The translations under genes and the position numbers were made by a program. From Microdochium bolleyi (taxonomy: Eukaryota; Ascomycota; Sordariomycetes; Xylariales; Microdochiaceae), in NCBI GenBank assembly GCA_001566295.1, contig KQ964251.1, positions 129,838 through 193,837 of the forward strand: DNA of 64,000 bases, written 5' to 3'. This document shows positions 20,889-32,289 of the stretch, in pieces; within the stretch, counting starts at the first letter, position 1; every line of letters begins with the position of its first letter. The notes under the pieces were generated by a model. It saw nothing but the letters and a program-made list of their open reading frames with translations. It was not told the DNA's origin and did no database searches.

Positions 20889-23800
20889 TCACGATTGTTG
20901 CTGTGCCTGCCGAGCCTCTCGTTCTCGCTGTGCTAGCATCAAATTCTGCGCAAGCGCATCCAGGGCCGGGATGCCCTGCTGTCGTGCACGCCTCTGTGCA
21001 TCCAAAACCTCCAATAACCTGTCTCGCAGGAACTTCTTCATCAGGTCGTTGTGATACTCGTTCCCATGGAGGTAAGTGCGGAACATGTCAATGGCATACC
21101 GCAATGACAGCTCCGAGTTGAAGTCGATGCAGCTCGTTGCAAGCGGGTGCTGCCCACCACAGACGACGCAGACCCTCTTCCGCGTCATCGACAGGTAGAA
21201 TGCAATGTGCACGTTATCAGTGCCCATCTGGTCCATCAGCCGCTCGTGGAACGTCTTCGGCTTCGGCTTCTGCGCGGGCTTCTCCTTCGGCGGACGGCCG
21301 CGGCGGCCCGGCTGCTTTTCCGTCGCTGCCGGCACCGCAGGTTGTTGGTTTTGTTGTGCGGAACTGTAACCTTGTTTGGATTGTGGCGGCGGGACGAACG
21401 TCTGAGGGTACTTGGTGCTGTGGGCTTGCGCCAGTATCTCGCTGAGGGCTGCCTCCGCCGAGTTCTGTGGCGCCGGGCGGAGCATCAGTGTTCCGTTCAG
21501 GTGTGGATTCGCTGCTGTCGATGACGAGAGGCTGTGCCTCGCTGCCGCTCTCGGTGGCTTGGCCTTTACTGCCGGCGTCGCCAGCACTCCTTGATTTCTC
21601 TGGGCTTGTAGCGGCCTTGGCTCGTCTGGGAGTCGCTGCCGCGTTAGTTTTACCCTTCTTGTTAGATTTCATAGTAGATGAGGTATTGCGTTGCCGCTTC
21701 GTACCTGCGGGAGCCCCTGACGTCCCGGTATCACTATCGTCCTCTGCATCCTCCTCATTGGCATCGTCATAGTCATGGTCAACGTCCATGTCGGAGAGCT
21801 CGTCACCGTCGTCAGGCCGCTGCTGGTGCTCCACAGTTAATACCTGGTCATCGTTGTCTGACAGGTCATCGTAACCTACGTGCTTGTTGTAGCGGACTTT
21901 GGCGGCCGTCTTCCGGCGAGCACCACGACCGTACTCTTGTCGCTTCACCGCCAGCTCTCTCTCGTGCTCCTCCTGACGTTCGCGAAGAATAGCCTCCCAG
22001 ATTGCGGCATCGACGTCTGCCTCTGGGCTGTCGGCGGTGTTGTCATTGTCCACAAGCTCGTCCTTGTCGTTCTGCCAGACACGTGCGAAGGAGAACTGGT
22101 TCTCGGTGGAAGTCTCATTCGGTCCTGTCTGAGTGACTTCAATCTTACTGCGGTCCAGAAGCTTATCTATAGATGCAGCGTCGTAGATGATCTTGTCCTC
22201 GGCCTTGCTGTCTCCAAAGAGGGCAGCTGCGCCGTGCTTCAGGATCGACTCGAGGTCGCCGCCAGCGTCCTCGGCGGTGTCCATGCTCTCGATGAGTGCG
22301 TGGTCGAGCGCCATCTTCTTGCGGCCGACTTGCATGATTTTCTCCTCGGCTGTGTTCTTTGTGGTTAGCTGAAAGCACAGCACCTTGTTCTTCTGGCCAA
22401 TTCTGTGCGCACGAGACAGAGCCTGGATATCTTGGTGAGGGTTGAAGTCCGGATCGTAGATGATGACTGTGTCAGCAGTATAGAGGTTGATGCCAACACC
22501 ACCAGCTCTCGTGGAGAGCAACATGGCAAAGACTGACGAGTCATCCGCATTGAATGCATCAATTCGTCGCTGCTTCTCAAGAGCCGAGATTGAGCCATCG
22601 ATGCGCAGGTGCTCGACACCAAGACCAGTCAGGAAATCCTCTAGAATTGTCAAGCTGTGTAGGAACTGGCTGAAGATGAGCACGCGATGACCGCGCTCTC
22701 GCAGCTTCGGAAGCATGATGTTGAGGAGCATGAGTTTTCCGGAAGCAGCCACAAGGTTGCGATGCATTTGCTCTGCATCTGCAGTCTTGTCCTCCACGTC
22801 TGCATTGAAGCAGAACGGGTGGCACAGGCACTGCCGGAGGTCCATCAAGATGTTGTTCAGACTCTTGCGCTCGCCAGACTTGATCTGCCTCTTGGAGACG
22901 ATTGCTTGGATGAGCTCCGTGTTTCTGGCCATGATAGACTTGCATAATTTTTCCTGCAGCAGAGACATGCTGACTGGGAGGATAATCTGTGACATGGGCG
23001 GGAGGAAGTGGAGCACTTGCGCCTTTGTTCTTCGAAGGAAATAAGGCTTGATGAGTTTGTGCAATTCGGGCAGATTCTCATTGTTGAGCTCAGCATACTT
23101 CTGATCGAGCGCTTGTGCATCGTTGGCAGGATCGATGAACTGGAGTAAGTTGAACAATTCTCTCTTGTTGTTCTGCAACGGCGTGCCTGTTATGCGAAGT
23201 AAGTATAACGGACGTGCAGTCGCGAGAACAGCAGGGAGTCACGTACCTGTCAGCAAGATCCTGCATGGAAAGCGTATCTCAGACAAGGCTCGATAGAGCA
23301 GTGAGTCTTCGTTCTTCAGCCTTTGGCCTTCGTCAACAATGAGGCCACCCCATTGCTTCGAGCCGAACTGTGCCTTCATGTTGGTGGCCGCCTCGAAAGA
23401 CATGATGACAACGTGAGCTCTCATTCCATCTGATTTGCCATTCGGGAAGAGTTCATACTCCCATGCCAAGTCCTGGGCCGCTTTGCCACCGTGATAGGCG
23501 ACGACGCGAAGATCGGGTGCCCATTTCTTTATCTCGCGACGCCAGTTCGGGCAAGTCGCATTGGGCACAACAACGAGGAAAGGCCAGCACTTGGGCTGGT
23601 GCAGAGCCATCGTAGCAAGAAAGGCGACGATCTGCACAGTCTTTCCAAGGCCCATCTCGTCTGCCAGGATCGCATTCTTATTCTGGTGGAACTTGTAGAG
23701 CAGCCAATTAACACCCTCCAGCTGGTATTCCATGAGCTTGCCGCGCTTCAGGAAACCGGGCTGCTTTTTCAGCTCGCACTCCCTTAGAAAATCGAGGCGC

Positions 23801-26800
23801 CGGTACATTGCAATGCGCTCTCTCAACTTGCTCTCTGGAATGTGTGCAAAGTGCTTGCCGTTGAGGTATTCTGCAAATGCATCTTCGAAAGCCTCCCACG
23901 GGGCTTGACCCCAAACTGAGTCTCGCGGTGGTGGCGCATCCCATACTGTCTCCTCATAGCTCAGGCCTTGGTACTTGACACGAACAGACTCGATATCGTT
24001 GATGAACCCTCGCTCTTCAGCCTTGCTGCGGGCCTTATAGCTGTGTCGGTATTGCACCTCGAAGATGATGTCAGGAAGGATCCATTCTTCCGCGACAGCA
24101 GACTTCAGGTCTATCTGCGGAAGTGCCGATGTCTCGCGCTTGTAGAAGGCGTTCCGTGTGCCCGAAGCTGCCACGCCAAAGACCCACGCGCCCGCCATCC
24201 ACTCATCGTGGAAATGCGAGCGTTCTGCATACTTCACAAGATACTCGATGTCTTGCTCTACAAGGTCCAGATGTTGCTGGCCAGGCTTGTAGCTCGCACC
24301 GGGAGCAGGTCTCCATGCCACCAGAGATTGGATCTTGGTATGAGTGCCGACACAATCAGAGCATCGCCAATCGCTCTTGTGGGCATTTGACTTGGCTCCA
24401 CTAGACGAGTGCTCCGTGGGCAGGTGATTTTGGTGGTACGCACGGCGACAGATCGTGCATCGGGACAGCACGATGTCTGGATTGTTAAGACGGTCAGGTG
24501 TTACTTCGGTGATTGGGTCTTTGCCATCGTTCTGTTCGCGCAGCTTCTCTTCCTGTTTTGGAGTTTTCTTGGGTGAGAACTCTCGACACGCCTTGCCAGC
24601 TTTCCGGCAGGCTTGACAAAGGGCATGATCCGGGGCGCGCTGGTCTTTCTTGCCATAGATGCCGATGCAGAACTTGCACTGAAGCACGAACTCATCCTCA
24701 TCGACCTTGGTAACGCGATGGTCGCGCTGTGCACGGAGGCCCGATGCAACCTTTGTGGTACGTGTATGAGCAGCCTTGACAGAACACAAACATCCCCCGC
24801 CCATTGTTTTCGGGCCCCTGGCATGTCTCGCAGATGGTCAAATGTATGGCGCGAAATGGATCGTCGGCTGGGACAGTGCGGAAAACCTCTTTGACGGCGG
24901 CAATCTTGGGGACAACAGGGCCTTTCTCCGCGACGAAGAAGAAGTCGTCGTCCACCTCAGGATCGCGCATGCTTTTCGCAGTCTTCGCCGCCCTTCGCGA
25001 GCGTCTGCTGGGCTCGAATTCGATAGACGACTCTCTATTCCGACCGGCCTTGGGAGGTTGCCGTAGCATGCTCTTTCTCTGGCGGAGAGCTGAGCGCTTC
25101 TTCCTCTTTGGCTTGGGGTTGATATCCGAGGTGAGCAGCCAATCCTCTCCATCCTCCTCGGTGTCATTGATGATCTGTGACAACTCATCTGCAGAATCCT
25201 CCAGGTTGTAGTTTTGCAGTTGAGGTTTGCGTGATCGGGTCATGCGAGTGCCACTTCTTCCAGCCGAAGAGAGCTCATCTCCGTCGTCGTTCTTAGTGGT
25301 GGAGTCGAGTAAGCTCTCAGCATTGAGTTCATCGCGGTCGTCTACAGGCACCGAACCACTGTTCGTGGCACGTCGGGGACGGGTACTGGCGGATATCTGT
25401 CGTGAGGCATTGCGGCTATTTCTGAAGGAAGGTCGCGTTTGGCGTTGAGGGTAGAAAGGAAACTCGGGCTCTGAGTCTTCCGAATCTTGGTATTCCTCTT
25501 CGGGTAACGGCTTCTTGTAATTAGCCGGCATGGTTCTCAGATTGAATCGTGGATCTTCGTAAAATGTTTCCACTGCTTGTGGTCCGCGGTCTAGACGTAG
25601 TAGGTCGTCGTATGCCACCTGTGAATGAGTCAGTATGGGCGGAAAATGAAGCAACTGCGTTGGTTTTGGAGGCCACCCGAGTGAGGGTCTGGTGGACGCG
25701 ACTTGAAGGCTGGAAATCTTGGAAAAGGTTTGAGGTAGAGATCATGTCCGAGCTTCAACTCGAAAGTGGCAGGGTTGGAAGGCGGCCTGCCAGTGAGATC
25801 ATACCATGATGACTGTCGAAGTCACTTTCTGTGACACGACACCACTAAGGGCATTCCTACTTCTCGGGGATTTGGCAAGATAAGAGAGTCGAGATCCAAA
25901 TGTGTCAAAGGTAGCAAGTATGCAATCAGGCAAGTTGACGCAACGTTGATGTTGTTGATGAAGTAGAGGAAGTAGAAGGGGTGGCAAGCTCGTTGTCGCG
26001 TGCAGATAAAAGGATCACGAGTTGATGAAGGACACTAAACGCGAGGATGGGTGATGTGGAGGTGGAGTACTCTTATATTTGCTCGAGGCGAAAGAGTGGT
26101 GCTCAATCTCGGGAGTTGCTGCCGTGAAGCGGAGGTGACGGGGGAGAGGTTGAGAGCTGCTGCCAGATTGACGAGCGTATACAGGAGATAGTAGAAAACA
26201 TGAACAATATGTCTTACCTGCTCTATTCGGCCGTCGGTGAACTCGACGGAGAAGAAAGTCTCGCCCTCGATGTCGACCTCGTCGAGGATGCGGTCTACAG
26301 TCTCGCTTGGGGGCAGTACTTTGTATGACTCGGCATCTGACGGCCCGTTGAGAACAATCTCAATGGGAAAGAGTCTTGAGGACAGAGCTTCCGGGATCTG
26401 CGGTGTCGAATCGTTCGAAAAACCTGCACCGTCGTAGATGAGGTCCTCTCCCATCTCAAGATCCTCGACCTCATCAGAATCCATCTGCTCCTGGTTGCGG
26501 TTGTTCCTTGGTGTGAGACCATTGTGGTCCGTCGTGACCGGGTCTAGGTCGCTGTCCGAGCCTGTTGATTCATGGCCCGAAGCTGTAGTTGGTTGCTTGA
26601 GCACTACCGCTCCTGACTCGGTGCTCTCGAAGAGATCTGGCAGGTCTAGGTCGGCATCCGGCATCGTATTGGCGATCCGCACCGACGAGCCTGGCTGCTG
26701 ATCCATATCCATGTTGTCATAGAAACCGCTGTCTACCGAGGGACCTATCGGCCCGTCGTTCGGCATGCCGAGCAGGTTGTCGAGAGCCAGGTGCCAGTCC

Positions 26801-26838
26801 TGGCCCTCCATGGGGTCATCTGGGTCGGCCTGCTCCAT
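20889..26838 (-). CDS. CHD3/Mit1-type SNF2 chromatin remodeler with PHD finger, frame-disrupted as given
   Basis: ATP-dependent nucleosome remodeler resembling fission-yeast Mit1 of the SHREC silencing complex. Exons are about 26838-26218, 25618-23247 and 23186-20889. Exon 1 ends in a chromo-like segment (FFSVEFTDGRIEQ) continued by VAYDDLLRL. A PHD finger follows (CETCQ, CQGCSYTYHKGCIG), then FVLQCKFC and a second Cys/His cluster (CTICRRAYHQNH). The helicase core has ADEMGLGKTVQ (motif I), VDEGQRLKN (motif II, DEGQ rather than DEAH), LLTGTPLQNN, LIFSQFLHSL, STRAGGVGINLY and LSRAHRIGQ. The C-terminus carries an AT-hook-like GRRGRPPKEK and a TFHERLMDQMG domain. Reading changes frame near 24737 inside the PHD region with no suitable intron, and again near 21460-21530, where a 61-base intron is possible. 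Total about 1740-1760 residues if continuous. Confidence 0.88.
25619..26217 (-). other. Long first intron of the Mit1-like gene (599 bases)
   Basis: The donor GTAAGA follows DGRIEQ, and the acceptor TTCACAG precedes VAYDDL. Both are phase 0. At 599 bases it is about ten times the gene's other clear intron (60 bases, 23246-23187). No obvious extra exon or RNA was seen inside. A small additional exon cannot be excluded by eye. Confidence 0.65.
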
Positions 26839-27525
26839 GTTCCATCGGTCAAACGCCGCCGAAGGCTATCGGGCTTGTGCGAGTCTCACAAGGTGGTGTG
26901 TTCGCAGGCGGTGTTGCTTGGAGGGTCTCTCATACGGATGTCGGGCTGTTAAGATGTCGTAAGGCTACCGTGCCGTCCTCGCGATCGGCCATGGTGCGAC
27001 AGCAATGCTCGTCTGCTGCAAATGGACTGTTGTGCTCAGCAGTGCCTGGACGATTGGCCTTGCGATCACCAAAGCGGCGTGGAGATCGCGTGGAGTTCGG
27101 GCGGGAGCGCTGGACACGCGCCGGGCATCGCGTAGCTACAATTAAGCCCGATAAGATACAACTTTCAATGGACAACCCGGCAACTGGCGTGGGGTCCTCG
27201 CGCCTGCGGGCCGCCAAACGATGCTGGCATGTGCGCTCGCCAGCTCATTGGCGTCTGAAAGGGTCCGCCCTGCGCCCCTGGAAGAGTCCCCTGTTCCGAG
27301 TAATGCGGGTCCAAAAACTTTCCCATGGTGCAGCCGATCATCACTTTCAAGGGCTCAAAACTCACCTTCCACAGCTGTTCCCGCACAGCTCCACGACGCC
27401 GACACCGCTTTGCACATACTCAAGAGTGTGATTGTCTGAGCGCACTCGAAACTGGTTCTCTGCAGCAAAGGTAGTCGTATCGTGGCCGATCCTCCCGCTA
27501 GACTGGACCACGCACGTCCTCCACG
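26839..27525. promoter_or_regulatory. Divergent promoter region, Mit1-like and Mrm1-like genes
   Basis: A 687 bp region between two genes transcribed away from each other, so it contains both promoters. No certain core element was identified. Confidence 0.5.
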
Positions 27526-29334
27526 ATGAGGGTCCCAACGACCTCAATATGCCTGCTCGCAAGGCAGAACCTTCTGCTGAGAGGCAGGACTTCTCCTTCG
27601 AATGTATTCTCCCGCTCATCCTCCCTCAGTGCTATACATCGAGGCTTGCGCGACTCCCAGAAAGCGCGCCCCCAAGGCTTCCAGATGAAGGCTCTCGAAG
27701 CCGCCGGCAGCGGAGGCAGGACACGGAACCAGACAACATCGCGCGAGCGAAGAGATCCGGGATGGAAAGCTCCGGAATTCAGGCTCAGAAAAGGAAAGAA
27801 GGATATCACAGACAAGGGCCCCCAGCCAATGTCGAGACGTTCGCGCTTCAACAGCCCAGCCGAGAGCTTTGGAAAAAAGAGCCAAGTGTGGCAGATAAAG
27901 CACGGCAACCTGCGGCACGAGATGGATAAGCTTTCCCAGGAAGACGAGCGTGCTTCTAGTCGCGGTCGCAGTTACAGCGATAACGGTCGCGACTTTGGGA
28001 CTGCTCGGCGAGGACGGACCGACTTCAAGGACTTCAAGCGCTCTGACGAGGGACGCTCTGCGGGCAGACCTCCGAGGCCCTTCGAAAGGACGAGCCGGGA
28101 CCACCCTCGCACAAATGAAGATCGTAGCTTTGGTCCGCAGTCGAAGTATTCGGATGGTGGGCGGACCGCAGCACGGCCCTTCGAGCGAAACAACACGAGG
28201 ACAGAGTTCGACGAGAGACGGCCACGCACTTCAAGCTTCACGGATCGGCAGGACGACAAACAACCCCCAAATGGGCGAACAGAAGACGTTGTCAGGTCGG
28301 ATCGTGATGCTGAGAAGGTCGGGCGTGATCCGAGGCGCGAGGACGGACCAATACGGATACACCACACGACCGCTGCATCGCAATTTCTATACGGCCGCTC
28401 AGTCGTAGAAGCTGCGCTGAAGCACTCCCGACGCCAGCTGTATCGCTTCTATGTCTACAGTGGTGAAGACAGACAAACACTATCGCAGGACGAGGCACTC
28501 TCGCGATTGGCGGGCTCTCGCGAGATCGAGTGCATCACAGTCAAGGGCCAGCAAGGATTGCGCATGCTGGACAAGATGAGCGGCGGTCGCCCTCATAATG
28601 GCTGTGTCCTTGAAGCATCGCCTCTACCGCAGCTGCCGGTCAAGGGACTCGGTGTAGCAGCTGAAGAGGATGACCGACAGGGTTTCCACCTGGAGCTAGC
28701 TCACCAGTCTGCAGAGGAGGCCCAAGTCAACGGGTCGACGGCCTTCGTGCCCTACGATCTTCCAGCTGGCAGGCATCCGCTTGTACTGCTACTTGATGGC
28801 ATTCTCGACCCTGGCAATTTGGGCGCGATCCTGCGCTCAGCTGCCTTCCTCGGTGTCAACGCAGTCGCCATCACCAAAGACAGCTCGGCTGGGCTCACGC
28901 CAGTGGCTCTCAAGGCGTCTGCCGGAGCCGCCGAAGTCATGACCTTGTTCTCTGTCAAGTCGACTCTTAGCTTCCTCGAGCAGTCCAAGGAAGCGGGCTG
29001 GATGGTGTACGCCGCCGTGCCCTCGACATCACGGATGCGCAATAACTCTCACCTCACGCTCGATCGGGTCGAGTCCTATGATCCCCTGTCCAGCCGGCCG
29101 ACGATCCTGGTCATCGGCAGCGAGGGCGAGGGCCTGGCGAAGCAGGTACGCCGCGTGTCTGACCATGAAGTCTCTATCCCGAGCGCATCGGGCCTCTTCG
29201 ATGCGGTCGACAGCTTGAACGCGAGTGTGGCCACTGCACTTCTCTGCCAGACCTTCCTCAAGAAGCAGACCAACGAGATCCTGCGCAGTCAGGGTTTTGC
29301 CGAGCGTGAGCAGGATGAGGAGGCCTTGTTCTGA
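27526..29334 (+). CDS. Mitochondrial rRNA 2'-O-ribose methyltransferase, Mrm1/SpoU type, 602 aa
   Basis: Likely SAM-dependent methyltransferase that modifies a guanosine ribose in the peptidyl transferase loop of mitochondrial large-subunit rRNA, as yeast Mrm1 (Pet56) does. The N-terminus (MRVPTTSICLLARQNLLLRG) is basic, hydroxylated and lacks acidic residues, so it looks like a mitochondrial presequence. Residues about 50-280 form an unusually long Arg/Ser/Asp-rich, probably disordered region. The substrate-binding domain begins at SQFLYGRSVVEAALKHSRRQ. SpoU motifs follow: LDPGNLGAILRSAAFLG (motif 1, residues about 427-443), TILVIGSEGEGL (motif 2) and VSIPSASG with DSLNASVATALL (motif 3). 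The catalytic domain looks intact. There are no introns. Confidence 0.92.
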   Translation: MRVPTTSICLLARQNLLLRGRTSPSNVFSRSSSLSAIHRGLRDSQKARPQGFQMKALEAAGSGGRTRNQTTSRERRDPGWKAPEFRLRKGKKDITDKGPQPMSRRSRFNSPAESFGKKSQVWQIKHGNLRHEMDKLSQEDERASSRGRSYSDNGRDFGTARRGRTDFKDFKRSDEGRSAGRPPRPFERTSRDHPRTNEDRSFGPQSKYSDGGRTAARPFERNNTRTEFDERRPRTSSFTDRQDDKQPPNGRTEDVVRSDRDAEKVGRDPRREDGPIRIHHTTAASQFLYGRSVVEAALKHSRRQLYRFYVYSGEDRQTLSQDEALSRLAGSREIECITVKGQQGLRMLDKMSGGRPHNGCVLEASPLPQLPVKGLGVAAEEDDRQGFHLELAHQSAEEAQVNGSTAFVPYDLPAGRHPLVLLLDGILDPGNLGAILRSAAFLGVNAVAITKDSSAGLTPVALKASAGAAEVMTLFSVKSTLSFLEQSKEAGWMVYAAVPSTSRMRNNSHLTLDRVESYDPLSSRPTILVIGSEGEGLAKQVRRVSDHEVSIPSASGLFDAVDSLNASVATALLCQTFLKKQTNEILRSQGFAEREQDEEALF

Positions 29335-30078
29335 ACCAAAGCCTCGAAGACGGAGCGGCCAAGAAGATCTTGTATGATTTGTACGAATATTGTGATAACT
29401 CATGTATAGCATAGCGACTCGGTTTCTGGAACATCATGTATATCAGGTTACACCTCATGACGAGACGTTGGTACGCAGGTCACGTACAGTATAGAGTGTC
29501 GGCCTCACAGCAAGGTCGACCCTGCATAATGCACATCGCAATCATTGCCATCTCGAGGTCGCGGCTTGCTGCGACTCAGCTTTGCAGAACTTTAACGGAG
29601 GCTGCGTGCATGGGCAGGGCAGCGGAGTCAGAGGCCTTGTCGGGTTGTCCATGACCCCTGCACGGCTCGATACAGGCAGACCCTGGACCCGAGCATGTGG
29701 GCATGGCGATGCAAGCTCTTAGCGGTGCTTAGCTCGTAGGTTGGGCGCTAGCGCGTCATATGCCAGCCACCGACTTTCAGTCTGACGTCTGTGCCTTGAC
29801 CGACAAGTTGCCCGAGAAGAACCTGAGTGTTCGGTCATCTCTGCTGCTTACGTTGCTCTGCATCTAGCCATCTTTGCGACCCTGTGTGCATTTTTGAGCA
29901 CTCGCCAACGATCGACTCGAATTGCTGCAAGGACGATCCGCCAAGGTTCCTGGGTTGCACCTGCAGCGACTTGAAGCTTAGCTCGACCCAGCTCCTCCCG
30001 TGGCTACCCGCCTCCCAGCAAACCAACTCGGATCTCCATTCCAATCACCACACCGATCGCTCTGGGCTGTCTGCAGAG
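29335..30078. other. Intergenic region, tandem plus-strand genes
   Basis: About 740 bp holding the Mrm1-like 3' end and the promoter and leader of the Cys-rich protein. An in-frame open extension exists upstream of the chosen start at 30079 (to 29827). It lacks a signal peptide, and using it would bury the one at 30079, so I treat it as leader. Confidence 0.5.
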
Positions 30079-31466
30079 ATGCACCAGCCGCCATTACTTC
30101 CAACAAGCCTGCTGCAGCTTCTCCTCATCAGCACCGCACCGCTACTCGCCCGCGCCAACGAAGATGTCGCCCCCACGGCCGTCCGCAAGATGTCGCTCGA
30201 CGAGGGGGAGAAGCTGATGCCCGAGTACCTCGCCTTCGCGGTGTCCCGGCAGTATCCCCTCTCAGCACCCGAGGCCGCACTCCTCGACTCCCGCGCCTAC
30301 TCGCCCGCTGCGGCCGCCTTCCAGCCTCCATGGGGTATACACCTCATACCTCGCAGCGGCAGCGCCAACAACAGCCCGCTTCTGGACGCACGAGGAGGCT
30401 CCGAGGCGGCGCAGCGGGACGTCCTGGCACGCCTCCAGGGCCGGCAATTTGCGTGCCCGGACAACACAAGCGCGTGCACAAACATCGGCCAGTCGGGCTA
30501 CTGCTGCGCCAAGGGCACAACTTGCTTCGTTGTCGAGGGTGCGCCGGCGTCGGGCAACGTGGGCTGCTGTCCGAACGGCCAGAACTGCCTTGGAAGCGTT
30601 GGCGAGTGCACAGGCGGTAGTACGGCATGTGCTGCCAACGTTGGTGGCGGCTGCTGCATTCCAGGATACGTCTGTGCCAATGTCGGATGTAAGTGTCTTC
30701 ATTTTTTGGCCATGGCTGAGCAAGACGTTGTTGGGCGGTATCAAGCTGACCAGAGTTTGTAATGACAGGCATCGGATCGTGGGTGTCCCTCATCACCCAA
30801 ACCACTGTCACGTCGACCGTGGTCAATCAGCCCACGCCAACAACAGTCGTCACCACTGTCGTCGTGACCGTCACGCCATCCATCCAGCCGACCACAAGGA
30901 CAGTGACGAGCACACGAACCAACGAGCCACCGGAGCCATCAACGACTACCGAGACCACGACCGACAATCCGCAGCCAACCAACAGTCCTACCACAACATC
31001 GTCTCGTGGGAGTGCGATAGCACCGGTCCTGCCAACAGCACCAGCAGACTATTGCCCGACGGGTTTCTACCCATGTCTTGCCGTGGCTGCTGGTGGCGGC
31101 TGCTGTCGCACTGGCCGTGACTGCGCGACGACCTCATGTCCACCTCTACCACCAATGACGACGTACACATCCAACGGCGTACAGGTGGTCGTACCCGTAT
31201 CTGATGCTGAAGCTGCCGCGGGCGTGCTGCCCACCAGCACCTGCGCAGGTGGGTGGTTCATGTGTGGCAAGGAGGCCGGCCCGATCGCGGGTTGCTGCCC
31301 GAGCGGCTACCAGTGCGGCACGGCGAGCTGCACGCTAGTCTCAGGCACGCCTGTTGCGACGGTGAACAAGGAGCTGCCGAGCTCAGGTTTGTCGAGAGCT
31401 CAGCTGGGTAGCAGTCTGGTTGCGACGCTCGTCTCAGCGGTGCTCGGAGCGCTGCTTGTGGTTTAA
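30079..31466 (+). CDS. Secreted Cys-rich protein, probably GPI-anchored, two exons, 435 aa
   Basis: Exons are 30079-30688 and 30769-31466, with a GTAAGT donor and GACAG acceptor, phase 1. The start at 30079 exposes a signal peptide (LLPTSLLQLLLISTAPLLARA). After a propeptide-like region come repeated short Cys modules of the form CC-x4/5-C: YCCAKGTTC, GCCPNGQNC and GCCIPGYVC in the first half, GCCRTGRDC and GCCPSGYQC in the second. A Thr/Ser/Pro-rich linker of about 70 residues, likely O-glycosylated, separates the halves. The C-terminus (SSLVATLVSAVLGALLVV) is hydrophobic and preceded by small residues, as in GPI-anchor signals. A cell-wall or surface role is inferred; no enzymatic domain is seen. 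Confidence 0.85.
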
Positions 31467-32289
31467 GCTGTCCTGGCCTCGCATATGTGCCCGCGGAACA
31501 CGATTTCATGAATAAGTTACGGAGAGACGGACGTATATACAACGACGATATGAAATCAACGAACAGCCACAAAGTAATGAAAGCCAGTAGTGTTGAGGTG
31601 TATGAGGAGTACGATAATCCTTCACAGTTCCAGGTATCGGGAGGACTACGCATATGAAATATTCTTGGACATTCCGACGCATGCATATAAGATTTTGCTT
31701 TACATAGACTAGAATAGAACCGCGGCGCTTTTTTACGCCACGAAAATGTGCAGTACCAATTGTGCGGAGTCGGAACCAGTTCTTCGTTGTGTGTACAATG
31801 ACCAGGCCCTGCGAGATGCCGTGTACCCCAACATTGTGAAACTCGCATGAGTGTGGGGGAACAAGGTTGACCTCGAAGTCCGTCGCAGCCTTCCCCAAAG
31901 CGGGAGCTCGGCGGCCCTGGTGGACCAACCCGGATCGTCACGCTTTGCAGTTTACAGCGGAAAGTCGCCGTCTCCAGGGGCCAGCTCTCTCTAGCGCAGC
32001 CGAGGCACAATTGCCGTGGTGGGGACGGCCAGCAGTTGATGCGACCCGTTGCGACACGGGGAAGATCTTCATAGTTTCCTTTGTACTTGTTCAACTTCAA
32101 ACACGACGGACGCAAAATCAGCTTGTTTTTCGGGGCACGATTCGAGCTCATCCAAGAGTACTTACAATCACAAGGAGCTGCAAGCGTCATCTGTTGGCAT
32201 TTCTCGCGTTTGAGCAATTCCAATCCTCTCAACCATCCTCGGCACCAAGCTATTCCCGGTTCTTCGAAGATTGACCAGGCCTGGTTGCA
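31467..32289. other. Intergenic region before the GST-like gene
   Basis: About 820 bp with the 3' end of the Cys-rich gene and the promoter of the GST-like gene. A minus-strand frame across 31258-32232 is mainly antisense and intergenic and has no domain. No gene is supported. Confidence 0.5.

Noticed and set aside
29827..30078. N-terminal extension of the Cys-rich surface protein
   Set aside because: The in-frame extension would bury the strong signal peptide that begins at 30079, so the later ATG was chosen.
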